Assembly (NCBI RefSeq): GCF_003385555.1
Contig: NZ_QOHR01000003.1
Location: forward strand, 98,776-162,775
Direction of reading: 5' to 3'
DNA from: Rhodosalinus sediminis
GTDB taxonomy: Bacteria > Pseudomonadota > Alphaproteobacteria > Rhodobacterales > Rhodobacteraceae
Length of the DNA: 64,000 nucleotides
Position 1 is the first letter of the stretch, and each line of letters starts with the position of its first letter. The translations under genes and the position numbers were made by a program. Under the pieces are notes generated by a model. That model was not told where the DNA came from and did not search any database. It worked only from the letters and a program-made list of their open reading frames with translations. Positions 25,590 to 33,797 of the stretch are shown here, piece after piece.

Positions 25590-26045
25590 TCAGAGCCGCC
25601 CGAAGGTGTCGGCGAGGATCGCGCCGAGGCCCTCGGCGTCGACCTCTGCGAAAGCCGCGGGGCGGTCGCTGTCGATGTCGAGCACCGCGATCAGCCGCCC
25701 CGCCCCGTCGCGCACCGGCAGCACGATCTCCGACCGCGTGGAGGACGAACAGGCGATGTGGCCCGGGAAGGCCTCCACGTCGTCGACGATCTGCACTTCC
25801 CCCGTGCGCGCCGCCGCGCCGCAGACGCCGCGCGCGAAGGGGATGGTCAGGCAGCCGTGCCCGCCCTGGTAGGGGCCGATCTTCAGAAGCTCCGGCGCCA
25901 CCACCCGGTAGAAGCCGGTCCAGTCGAAGCGGGCGTCGGCGTGGTGGATCTCGCAGGCGAGCGTCGCCATGAGCGCGACGGCGTCGCTCTCCCCCTCGGT
26001 CAGCGCGGCGATGCGGCGGCGGAGATCGGCGTAATCGCAGGTCAT
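25590..26045 (-). CDS. Free methionine-(R)-sulfoxide reductase (GAF domain)
   Basis: A 151-residue GAF-domain enzyme. It reduces free methionine-R-sulfoxide, a product of oxidative damage. The three family cysteines are at residues 65, 75 and 99 (GHGCLTIPFARGVCGAA and GHIACSSSTRSEIV), with spacings of 10 and 24, the same as Cys84/94/118 of the E. coli enzyme. Other family stretches are FDWTGFYRV and VLDIDSDRPAAF. The ATG overlaps the flavoprotein stop codon by 4 bp, so the two are coupled. Confidence 0.92.
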   Translation of the reverse strand: MTCDYADLRRRIAALTEGESDAVALMATLACEIHHADARFDWTGFYRVVAPELLKIGPYQGGHGCLTIPFARGVCGAAARTGEVQIVDDVEAFPGHIACSSSTRSEIVLPVRDGAGRLIAVLDIDSDRPAAFAEVDAEGLGAILADTFGRL

Positions 26046-27274
26046 GGGCGCTCCTTCGGCTCGGCGCTCTCCTGCCCCGCCGCCGCGTCGCCCGCAAGGG
26101 GCCGGCCGGCCGCCGCGCGCCCCGCCCAGCGCCCCGTGGCGAGGCAGGCGGTCAGCAGGTAGCCGCCGGTCGGCGCCTCCCAGTCGAGCATCTCTCCGGC
26201 GGCGAAGACGCCGGGCAGGGCCCGCAGCCCGAGCCCCGCGTCGAGCCCCGCCCAGGCGACGCCGCCGGCGGTCGAGATCGCCTCGTCCATCGGGCGCAGG
26301 CCGGCGTGGCGCACGGGCAGCGCCTTGACGCGCGCGGCGAGCGCCTCCGCCTCCCGCGGGAGGGGGCGCGCGAACTCGTTCAAGAGCGCGAGGCGCACGG
26401 GATCGAGGCGGAGCGCCCGGCGCAGGTGGTTCGAGAGCGAGCGCTTGCCGCGCGGCCCGGCGAGCCGCGCCGCGACCGTCTCGGCAGCCAGATCGGGCAC
26501 GAGGTCGAGCGTGAGCGCCGCCCCCGCGCGCAGCTCGGGCGTCAGCGGATAGAGCCCGCCGCCCTCCAGCCCGCGCGCGGAGATCACCGCCTCGCCCCGG
26601 ACGCGGCGCCCGGCGGCCGTCAGGGCGAGCGGCTTCACCGGCCGGCCGAAATGCGGCGCCATGTGCGCGGACCAGTCCACCGAGAGCGCCGCGTTCGAGG
26701 GCGCGAAGGGCGTGACCGGCACGCCGCGCGCCGCGAGCCAGGGCGCCCAGGCGCCGTCGGAGCCGAGCCGCGCCCAGCTCGCGCCGCCGAGCGCGAGCAC
26801 CGTGACGCCGGGGGCGAGGTCGCGCGGCCCCTCGGGCGTGGCGAAGCGCAGCGCCGCCCCCGCCCAGCCCTGCCAGCGCCAGCGGGTGCGCAGCCGCACC
26901 CCCTGCCCCTCCAGCCGCGCGAGCCACGCGCGCAGGAGCGGCGAAGCCTTCATCGCCACGGGAAAGACGCGCCCCGACGAGCCGGTGAAGAGCGGCTGGC
27001 CCAGCCCCTCGGCCCAGCGCTGCACCTCCTCGGGGCCGAAGGCGGTGAGCATCGGGCGCAGGGGCTCGGCGGCTTCGCCGTAGGCGGCGAGACACCGCGC
27101 GAGGGGCTCCGCCTTCGTCAGGTTGAGGCCCGACTTCCCCGCCATCAGGAACTTGCGCGCGACGGAGGGCTTCGCCTCGGCGACGACCACGCGCGCCCCG
27201 GCGCCGGCGAGCTCCCCGGCGGCCATCAGCCCGGCGGGGCCGCCGCCGATCACCAGCGCCTCGGGCTGCTCCAT
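26042..27274 (-). CDS. HI0933/BaiN-type FAD-dependent oxidoreductase
   Basis: A 410-residue flavoprotein. N-terminal dinucleotide fold ALVIGGGPAGLMAAGELAGAGARVVVAEA, then the family motif KFLMAGKSGLNLTK, a middle substrate domain (GSSGRVFPVAMKASPLL) and the C-terminal FAD closure GVFAAGEMLDWEAPTGGYLLTACLATGRWAG. Members belong to the TIGR03862 branch; substrates are not known. The start at MEQPEALVIGGG is preferred because the FAD fold begins there, although an in-frame ATG 30 bp upstream exists. It is followed by the methionine sulfoxide reductase gene. Confidence 0.9.
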   Translation of the reverse strand: MEQPEALVIGGGPAGLMAAGELAGAGARVVVAEAKPSVARKFLMAGKSGLNLTKAEPLARCLAAYGEAAEPLRPMLTAFGPEEVQRWAEGLGQPLFTGSSGRVFPVAMKASPLLRAWLARLEGQGVRLRTRWRWQGWAGAALRFATPEGPRDLAPGVTVLALGGASWARLGSDGAWAPWLAARGVPVTPFAPSNAALSVDWSAHMAPHFGRPVKPLALTAAGRRVRGEAVISARGLEGGGLYPLTPELRAGAALTLDLVPDLAAETVAARLAGPRGKRSLSNHLRRALRLDPVRLALLNEFARPLPREAEALAARVKALPVRHAGLRPMDEAISTAGGVAWAGLDAGLGLRALPGVFAAGEMLDWEAPTGGYLLTACLATGRWAGRAAAGRPLAGDAAAGQESAEPKERP

Positions 27275-27315
27275 GCGTCTTGCCTCCCGGCGCGGGTGCG
27301 CCATTCTCGGCGTCG

Positions 27316-27627
27316 ATGTCCGACGCCGGCCCCGATCCGATCTGTCCGCTCTGCCACCGCCCGATCCCTCCGGACGCGCGGCAGAGCCTGCATCACCTCG
27401 TCCCGAAGCTGAAGGGCGGCAAGGGCGGGCCGACCGTCCTTCTGCATCAGATCTGCCACGACGAGATTCACGCCACGCTTTCCGAGGCCGAGCTCGCCCG
27501 CGACTACGCGACGCCGGAGGCGCTGCGCGCCCATCCGCGGCTCGCGACGTTCATCGCGTGGGTGGCGCGGCGCCCGCCCACGTTTCACAGCCGCACGCCC
27601 GGCCCGCGTCGTCGGCGGCGGCGCTGA
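27316..27627 (+). CDS. HNH-type nuclease-like protein
   Basis: A 103-residue protein with an HNH-like zinc/metal site: CPLCHRPIPP, QSLHHLVPKLKGG, LLHQICHDEIH. A helical tail follows (ARDYATPEALRAHPRLATFIAWV) and an Arg-rich end. Small stand-alone HNH proteins of this form are common in alphaproteobacteria; their role is unknown. The ATG at 27316 is the last one before the first Cys pair. Its stop abuts the stop of the minus-strand enoyl-CoA hydratase gene with no gap. Confidence 0.85.
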   Translation: MSDAGPDPICPLCHRPIPPDARQSLHHLVPKLKGGKGGPTVLLHQICHDEIHATLSEAELARDYATPEALRAHPRLATFIAWVARRPPTFHSRTPGPRRRRRR

Positions 27628-28242
27628 TCAGCGGCAGAGCGCCTTGATCGCGCGCGCGTGCTCCGGCGTCGCGGCGAGCGTGTCGGCGGCGAGCGCCTGC
27701 GCCGCCTCCATGAGGTCGTCGCGCGGCACGATGCGGTCGAAGAGGCCCCAGGCCTGCGCCTCCTCCGCGCCGATCTTGGCGCCGCCCATGAGCATGAGCT
27801 TCGCGCGCGCCGGCCCCACCAGCGCGGCGAGGCGGCCGGGGTCGGAGGGCTGCGGCAGGAAGCCGAGCTTCATCACCGGGTAGAAGGCCTTGGCCTCCGG
27901 CACGGCGAGGCGCAGGTCGCAGGCGAGCGCCATGCCCATCGCGCCGCCCGCGACCGTGCCGTTGAGCGCCGCGATGGAAAGCCCCGGAAAGGCCGCGATC
28001 GCGCCCGAGAGCCGCTCCCAGACCGGCGAGGTGGCGAGCCCGGCGCGCGCGGCCTCCAGATCGGCGCCGGCGGAAAAGACCGTGCCCGCGCCGGTGAGCA
28101 CGATCGCCTGCGCGCCGGCCTGTCCCGCGCCCTCGGCGAAATCGGCGAGCGCCTCGAGCATCTCGAGCGTCAGGGAGTTCGCCTTGTCGGGGCGGTCGAT
28201 GACGGCGGTGTGCAGCGCGCCGTCGCGCGCGGTGCGGATCAT
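27628..28242 (-). CDS. Enoyl-CoA hydratase/isomerase family protein (short)
   Basis: A 204-residue crotonase-fold protein. Oxyanion-hole elements are visible: VLTGAGTVFSAGADLEAA and LNGTVAGGAMGMALACDLRLAV, then KAFYPVMKLGFLPQPS. It is about 50 residues shorter than typical hydratases, lacking the C-terminal trimerisation helix region after HARAIKALCR. It probably acts on acyl-CoA thioesters. It overlaps the SDR gene upstream by ATGA, suggesting a small catabolic operon. Confidence 0.85.
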   Translation of the reverse strand: MIRTARDGALHTAVIDRPDKANSLTLEMLEALADFAEGAGQAGAQAIVLTGAGTVFSAGADLEAARAGLATSPVWERLSGAIAAFPGLSIAALNGTVAGGAMGMALACDLRLAVPEAKAFYPVMKLGFLPQPSDPGRLAALVGPARAKLMLMGGAKIGAEEAQAWGLFDRIVPRDDLMEAAQALAADTLAATPEHARAIKALCR

Positions 28243-28991
28243 GCGAGCCCCAGTTCCGCGCGGACGCCCGGATCGCGGAGCGAGATCTCCTGCCCGCGCC
28301 ACGCGTCGGCCTCCGGCCCGCACATCCAGACGAGCGCCTTCGCCGGCCACTCGGGCGGGATGTGGTCGGACCAGTCGAGCCCGCTCACCGGGTTCACGCC
28401 GCTCGCCTTGATCTCGCGCTGCATCTCGGTCGCCACGGTGCCGGGGCTGAGACCCATGGCGCGGATGCCCTGCGCGCGGCCCTCCAGATCGCAGGAGCGG
28501 GTCAGCATCGCCGCCCCGGCCTTCGAGGCGCAATAGGCGCTCCAGCCCTCGAGCGGGTTGTGCGCGGCGCCCGAGCTCACGGTCAGGATGCTGCCGCCGC
28601 CCGCCTCGGCCATGACGGGCATCGCCGCGCGCATGCCGTTGAAGACGCCCTTCAGGTTGACGTCGATCGCGGTGGACCAGGCGTCGGGGTCGGCCTCGGC
28701 CAGCCCCTCGATCGGCTGGATCACGCCGGCGTTGTTCACCAGCACGTCGAGCCGGCCGAAGGCCTGAAGGCAGGCGCGCACCGCCGCGTCCATGTCGGTG
28801 AAGCGCGCGACGTTGCAGGGCACGGCGATGGCGTTCTGCCCGATCTCCCCGGCGATGTCCGCGATCTCCGGCCCCGACCGCGCGAGGAGCGCCACCTGCG
28901 CGCCCGCCGCGGCGAAGGCCCGCGCCGCCGCGGCGCCGATCCCCCGGCTCGCGCCCGTGATCATCACCGCCTTGCCGTTCAGCTCCGCCAT
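28239..28991 (-). CDS. Short-chain dehydrogenase/reductase
   Basis: A 250-residue SDR: cofactor motif TGASRGIGAAAARAFA, NNAGV, catalytic Ser in SSGAAHN and Tyr-x3-Lys in YCASKAG, then LSPGTVATEM. The C-terminal part (WSDHIPPEWPAKALVWMCG.EADAWRGQEISLRD) is a branch signature, but the substrate is unknown. The ATG at 28991 is preceded by CAGGAGGGCGGC; a longer in-frame start adds 12 residues before the ribosome-binding site and is rejected. Paired with the downstream enoyl-CoA hydratase. Confidence 0.9.
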   Translation of the reverse strand: MAELNGKAVMITGASRGIGAAAARAFAAAGAQVALLARSGPEIADIAGEIGQNAIAVPCNVARFTDMDAAVRACLQAFGRLDVLVNNAGVIQPIEGLAEADPDAWSTAIDVNLKGVFNGMRAAMPVMAEAGGGSILTVSSGAAHNPLEGWSAYCASKAGAAMLTRSCDLEGRAQGIRAMGLSPGTVATEMQREIKASGVNPVSGLDWSDHIPPEWPAKALVWMCGPEADAWRGQEISLRDPGVRAELGLA

Positions 28992-29120
28992 GCCGCCCTC
29001 CTGCAGTTGCGGCCCCGTGATACGCACAGCGCCCCGGCCCGGTCCAGCCCTCGGCGCTTGACCTTTGCCGGGTGGTGTGCGGATGCTGCGCGCGAGCTTT
29101 CAGGCCGAAGGACAGGACCC

Positions 29121-30641
29121 ATGCGCGCATTGACATCCATCCCGGCGGCGGCGCTTTCCGCGGCGGCCCTCGCCGCCCCGGCCGCGGCCGAGGTCACGGC
29201 CGAGCAGGTGTGGGACGACATGCGCGGCTACCTCTCTTCCTTCGGCTACACGGTCGAGGCGACCGAGACGCGGGCCGGCGACACGCTGACCGTGCAGGAC
29301 GTGACCGCGCGCGTGACGCTGCCCGAGGACGGCGGCACGCTGACCGTCGAGATGCCGCAACTCGCCTTCGCGGAGCGGGGCGACGGCACGGTGGCCGTGA
29401 TCTATCCCGACGCGGCCGAGATCCGCATGTCCGCCCGCCCCGAGGGCGAGGAGGCGGTGGACGCGACCGTGCAGGTCGCGCAATCGGGGATGGACGTGAC
29501 CGTCTCCGGCGACGACACGCAGATGACCTACGACTACGCCGCGGACCGTCTCGGCCTGACCCTGTCGGACCTCGTCGTGGACGGCACGCCGGTGGCGTCG
29601 GAAAACCTCTCGGGCACCTTCGTCATGCGGGGCATGTCCGGGCAATCGGTCGTCACGCCGGGCGATCTGCGCGGGCTCGACCAGACGGTGACCGCGGATC
29701 AGGTGAGTTACGATTTCTCCGTCGTGCCACCCGAGGAGGACGGCCGCGCCGACATCTCGGGCAGCATGGAGGGGCTCGCCTTCACGGGCACGGCCCGCAT
29801 CCCCGCCGATCTGAACATGGAAGACCTCGCCGCCACGCTCGAGGCCGGCTACGCCTTCGACGGGCGCTTCGGCTACACCGACGGGCGCACCGAGTTCCTC
29901 GTCGAGGAGAACGGCGAGACCATGCGGGGCACGACCCGCTCGGACCGCACGGAGTTCAACGCCGCGATGGACGCAGAGCGGCTCGCCTACGGCATCTCGG
30001 GCGCGGGCACGGAGATCGCCCTGCAGAGCCCGGAGATCCCCTTCCCGGTCGAGGCGGCGATGGGCTCCTCCGGCGTCTCGATCGCCATGCCGGTCGGACA
30101 GACGGACGACCCGCAGCCCTTCGCCTTCGAGGTCTCGCTGCGCGACTTCACCATGGGCGAGGAAATCTGGGCGATGGTCGATCCGACCGGGATGCTCCCG
30201 CGGGAGCCGGCGGACCTCGTTCTCGACCTGTCGGGCGAGGCGCGGATCCTCGGCGCGCTCTTCGACCCGGAGGCGATGCAGGGCATGGCCATGAGCGGCG
30301 AACGCCCGGCCGAGTTGCACGCCCTCGACCTCGCGCAGCTTCTGGTCTCGGCCGCGGGCGCGCGCCTCACCGGCGAGGGGTCGTTCACCTTCGACAACAC
30401 CGACCTCGAGACCTTCCCGGGCATGCCGCGTCCGGAGGGCAGCGCCTCTTTCCGCCTCGAGGGGGCGAACGCGCTCCTGGACACGCTGATCGAGATGGGC
30501 GTGCTGCCGCAGGAGCAGGCGATGAGCGCGCGCATGATGATGGGCATGTTCGCCGTGCCCGCGGGCGACGACGCGATGGAATCGACCCTCGAAGTGACCG
30601 GTGAGGGCCGCGTGCTCGCCAACGGGCAACGCATCCGCTGA
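29121..30641 (+). CDS. DUF2125-family exported protein
   Basis: A 506-residue secreted protein with a signal peptide (MRALTSIPAAALSAAALAAPAAA) followed by a beta-rich body typical of alphaproteobacterial DUF2125 proteins: VWDDMRGYLSSFGYTV, GTFVMRGMSG, QVSYDFSVVPPEE, FAFEVSLRDFTMGEEIWAMVDPTGMLPREPADLVLDL and LLDTLIEMGVLPQEQ. Function unknown; the pattern is of a periplasmic or outer-membrane-associated protein distantly like AsmA-type repeats (inference). The ATG at 29121 follows GGACAGGACCC. Confidence 0.82.
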   Translation: MRALTSIPAAALSAAALAAPAAAEVTAEQVWDDMRGYLSSFGYTVEATETRAGDTLTVQDVTARVTLPEDGGTLTVEMPQLAFAERGDGTVAVIYPDAAEIRMSARPEGEEAVDATVQVAQSGMDVTVSGDDTQMTYDYAADRLGLTLSDLVVDGTPVASENLSGTFVMRGMSGQSVVTPGDLRGLDQTVTADQVSYDFSVVPPEEDGRADISGSMEGLAFTGTARIPADLNMEDLAATLEAGYAFDGRFGYTDGRTEFLVEENGETMRGTTRSDRTEFNAAMDAERLAYGISGAGTEIALQSPEIPFPVEAAMGSSGVSIAMPVGQTDDPQPFAFEVSLRDFTMGEEIWAMVDPTGMLPREPADLVLDLSGEARILGALFDPEAMQGMAMSGERPAELHALDLAQLLVSAAGARLTGEGSFTFDNTDLETFPGMPRPEGSASFRLEGANALLDTLIEMGVLPQEQAMSARMMMGMFAVPAGDDAMESTLEVTGEGRVLANGQRIR

Positions 30642-30735
30642 CGCGCCGGGCCACCGCCCGCGCCTTGCAAGGGGCGGGCGGGCGGTCTACCTCCGCGGAG
30701 TGCCGCCGCGGCGGCGTCCCCGGAAGGAGCGCGCG

Positions 30736-32085
30736 ATGACCCAGCCATCCCCCGACCGCCTCGCTCATGCCCTGCTGGAGGCCGCGCGCCGCGCGGGCGC
30801 GAAGGCGGCCGATGCGCTGGTGATCGCCGACCGTTCGGTCAACGTGGACATCCGCGGCGGCGCGCTCGAACAGGCGGAGCGGTCGGAGTCCACCGACCTC
30901 GGCCTGCGCGTGCTGATGGGGCGGCGGCAGGCCTGCGTCTCGGCCTCCGACCCGCGCGACGAGACGCTGACCGCGATGGCCGAACGCGCCGTCGCCATGG
31001 CGCGCGAGGCGCCGGAGGATCCCTTCGCGGGTCTCGCCGAACCCGTGCAACTCTCCGAGCGGCGCGACGCGCAAGGTCTCGACCTCGCCGATCCCTCGGA
31101 CGAGCCCGCGCCCGAGGCGCTTCAGGACGCGGCCGCCCGGGCCGAGGCCGCCGCGCTCGCCGTCGAGGGCGTCACACAGGTGCAGTCCGCCTCCGCCGCT
31201 TATGGCCGGCGCGAGATGCACCTCGCCGCGACGAACGGCTTCTCCGGGGGCTACGCGCGCACCGACCACGGCCTCTCCTGCGTGGCGATCGCGGGCGAGG
31301 GGCTCGGCATGGAGCGCGACTACGACGCCGACGGGCGCATCCACGGCGCCGACCTGCGCGACGCGGCGGAGATCGGCACGACCGCGGGCCGCCGCGCCGT
31401 CGCGCGGCTGAACCCCCGCCGGCCGAAGACCGGCGCCTACCCGGTCGTCTTCGACGAGCGCATCGCGTCCTCGCTGATCGGGCACCTGCTGGCGGCGGCG
31501 AGCGGCACCGCGGTGGCGCGCGGCGCGTCGTGGCTGCGCGACGCGGAAGGATCGGCGGTGCTGCCCGCCGACCTCTCGCTGATCGAGGACCCGCACCGCC
31601 CGCGCGTGCAGGGCTCGCGCCCCTTCGACGCCGAGGGGCTGCCGACCGCGCGCCGCGCCATCGTGGAGGGCGGCACGCTCACCGGCTTCACCCTCGACCT
31701 TGCCACCGCGCGCAAGCTCGGCCGCGCGCCCACCGGCAACGCCGCGCGCGGGCTCTCGTCGCCGCCGGCGCCCTCGAACTGGAACTTGGCGCTGACGCAG
31801 TCGGATCTCTCGCAGGCCGACCTCCTGCGCGAGATGGGCACCGGGCTGCTGGTCACCTCGATGATCGGCGCCACGATCAACCCGAACACCGGCGACTATT
31901 CCCGCGGGGCCTCCGGCTTCTGGGTCGAGAACGGCGAGATCGCCTGGCCTGTCAACGAATGCACCGTCGCCGGCACCCTGCGCGAGATGCTGGCGAGCCT
32001 GCGCCCCGCGAACGACGCGCGGCCGTGGCTCAGCCGCGTGGTGCCCTCGCTCCTGGTCGAGGGGCTGACGATTGCCGGAGAGTGA
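30736..32085 (+). CDS. pmbA: TldE/PmbA-type subunit of the TldD/TldE protease
   Basis: A 449-residue TldD/PmbA-family protein. It has the PmbA-like N-terminus (VNVDIRGGALEQAERSESTDLGLRV) and a C-terminal half with GDYSRGASGFWVENGEIAWPVNE. The HExxxH zinc site of TldD is absent, which marks the non-catalytic TldE/PmbA partner. With TldD it degrades unfolded or modified peptides in the cytoplasm. The ATG follows GGAAGGAGCGCGCG. It overlaps cysQ by 14 bp; tldD is not in the window. Confidence 0.92.
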   Translation: MTQPSPDRLAHALLEAARRAGAKAADALVIADRSVNVDIRGGALEQAERSESTDLGLRVLMGRRQACVSASDPRDETLTAMAERAVAMAREAPEDPFAGLAEPVQLSERRDAQGLDLADPSDEPAPEALQDAAARAEAAALAVEGVTQVQSASAAYGRREMHLAATNGFSGGYARTDHGLSCVAIAGEGLGMERDYDADGRIHGADLRDAAEIGTTAGRRAVARLNPRRPKTGAYPVVFDERIASSLIGHLLAAASGTAVARGASWLRDAEGSAVLPADLSLIEDPHRPRVQGSRPFDAEGLPTARRAIVEGGTLTGFTLDLATARKLGRAPTGNAARGLSSPPAPSNWNLALTQSDLSQADLLREMGTGLLVTSMIGATINPNTGDYSRGASGFWVENGEIAWPVNECTVAGTLREMLASLRPANDARPWLSRVVPSLLVEGLTIAGE

Positions 32086-32857
32086 CCTCGCCCTCCTGAC
32101 CCGCGCCGCGCGGGAGGCGGGCGCGGTCGCGCTCGGCTACCACGGCCCCACGGCGAAACGCTGGGACAAGCCCGGCGGCGCCGGGCCGGTGACGGAGGCC
32201 GACCTCGCGGTGAACGCCGCGCTGCGCGCGATCCTGCTCGGCGCGCGGCCCGACTACGGCTGGCTCTCGGAAGAGGACTCCGACACGCCCGAGCGCCTCG
32301 ACCGGCCGAAGATCTTCCTGCTCGACCCGATCGACGGCACCACCGGCTTCATCGAGGGCTCGTCGAGCTGGTCGCTGTCGCTCGCCGTGGTGACCGACGG
32401 CGAGATCACCGCGGCGGTCGTGCACCTGCCCGCCGACGGCGGCAAGCTCTACGCCGCCGCCGCGGGCGAGGGCGCGACGCTGGACGGCCGGCCCATCCGC
32501 GCCACGACGCGCGAAAACGTGGAGGGCGCGCAGGTCCTCGCCACCCGCGCCGCGATGGAGCCCGCGAACTGGCCCGGCGGCGTGCCGGGGTTCCGGCGCC
32601 ACCACCGCCCCTCGCTCGCCTACCGCCTCGCGCTGGTGGCCGAGGGCCGCTTCGACGCGATGATCACGCACCGCGACAGCTGGGACTGGGACATCGCGGC
32701 GGGGCTGCTGATCTGCCGCGAGGCCGGCGCGGTGGTGACCGACCGGGCGGGCGATCCGCCGCGCTTCAACACCGCCGACCCGCGGACGCCCGGCATCGTC
32801 GCCGGCGGGCGCGCGGTGCACGCCGGGCTGATTGCGGCCATGCGCCCGCGCGGGTAG
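32072..32857 (+). CDS. cysQ: 3'(2'),5'-bisphosphate nucleotidase CysQ
   Basis: A 261-residue inositol-monophosphatase-family enzyme. Metal ligands are visible: SEEDSDT (Glu), LLDPIDGTTGFI, and the late Asp in SWDWDIAAGLLICREAG. CysQ hydrolyses PAP from sulfate assimilation and sulfotransferase reactions to AMP. The only plausible start is TTG at 32072, inside the pmbA 3' end (14-bp overlap); no ATG occurs before the conserved N-terminal helix LALLTRAAREAG. Coupled translation with pmbA is likely. Confidence 0.92.
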   Translation: MPESDLALLTRAAREAGAVALGYHGPTAKRWDKPGGAGPVTEADLAVNAALRAILLGARPDYGWLSEEDSDTPERLDRPKIFLLDPIDGTTGFIEGSSSWSLSLAVVTDGEITAAVVHLPADGGKLYAAAAGEGATLDGRPIRATTRENVEGAQVLATRAAMEPANWPGGVPGFRRHHRPSLAYRLALVAEGRFDAMITHRDSWDWDIAAGLLICREAGAVVTDRAGDPPRFNTADPRTPGIVAGGRAVHAGLIAAMRPRG

Positions 32858-32886
32858 CCTCGGCGCGCCCAACCCGGAGCGCGCCC

Positions 32887-33675
32887 ATGCCCCTCACCCT
32901 CACCACTTGGAACATCAACTCCGTCCGCCTGCGTCAGGGCCTCGTCGAACGGCTCCTGACCGAGGAGGCGCCGGACATCCTCTGCCTGCAGGAGTGCAAG
33001 AGCCCGGTGGAGAAGATCCCGCGCGAGGCCTTCGCCGCGCTCGGCTACCCCTACATGGTCGCGCGGGGGGAGAAGGGCTACAACGGCGTCGCGATCCTGT
33101 CGAAACGCCCGATCGAGGAGGCCGGCACGCTCGACTTCGCGGGGCTCGGCCACGCGCGCCACGTCGCGGCGCGGCTCGAGACCGGCGTGGTGCTGCACAA
33201 CTTCTACGTCCCCGCGGGCGGCGACGTGCCGGACCGTGAGGCGAACGCGAAGTTCGGGCAGAAGCTCGACTACCTGACCGACCTGCGCGACTGGCTGCAC
33301 GAGGAACGGCCGGAGAAGTCGATCCTCGTGGGCGACCTGAACATCGCGCCGCTGGAAGAGGACGTCTGGGACCACAAGAAGATGCGCAAGGTCGTCAGCC
33401 ACACGCCGGTGGAGGTCGAGCACCTCGGCTCCGCGCAGGAGGCCGGGCGCTTCGTCGACGTCACCCGCCGCGACATCCCCGAGGGGCGGCTCTATTCGTG
33501 GTGGTCCTACCGCGCGAAGGACTGGGACGCCGCCGACCGCGGCCGCCGGCTCGACCACATCTGGGCCACCCCCGACATCGCCGGCGCCGCCCACAACAGC
33601 CGCATCCTGCGCCACGCCCGGGGCTGGGAGAAGCCCTCTGACCACGCGCCGGTGTTCGCGGAGTTCGATTTGTAG
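32887..33675 (+). CDS. xth: Exodeoxyribonuclease III
   Basis: A 262-residue EEP-fold AP endonuclease. Motifs in order: TWNINSVR, LCLQECKSP, GYNGVAILS, FYVPAGGD, SILVGDLNIAPLEEDVWD, DVTRR, YSWWSYRA, RRLDHIWATPDIA, and SDHAPVFAEF. It repairs abasic sites and degrades DNA 3'-5'. The ATG at 32887 follows CCGGAGCGCGCCC. Lies 29 bp after cysQ in the same direction. Confidence 0.95.
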   Translation: MPLTLTTWNINSVRLRQGLVERLLTEEAPDILCLQECKSPVEKIPREAFAALGYPYMVARGEKGYNGVAILSKRPIEEAGTLDFAGLGHARHVAARLETGVVLHNFYVPAGGDVPDREANAKFGQKLDYLTDLRDWLHEERPEKSILVGDLNIAPLEEDVWDHKKMRKVVSHTPVEVEHLGSAQEAGRFVDVTRRDIPEGRLYSWWSYRAKDWDAADRGRRLDHIWATPDIAGAAHNSRILRHARGWEKPSDHAPVFAEFDL

Positions 33676-33738
33676 GGGGGCGTGCCCCGGCGGATTTGTG
33701 TGGAAGGAAACAACGTCTCCCGCCGATCCGCGCGAAAG

Positions 33739-33767
33739 AAAAACGGGCGCCCCCACAGGGACGCCCG
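33739..33767 (-). terminator. Rho-independent terminator of pnp
   Basis: On the minus strand CGGGCGTCCC, a short loop, then GGGGCGCCCG pair, followed directly by TTTTT. It lies 31 bp past the pnp stop, correctly oriented to end the rpsO-pnp transcript, and also separates it from the convergent xth gene. Confidence 0.88.
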
Positions 33768-33797
33768 CTCACTCTTAACAACGATAAGCCGAAGGCC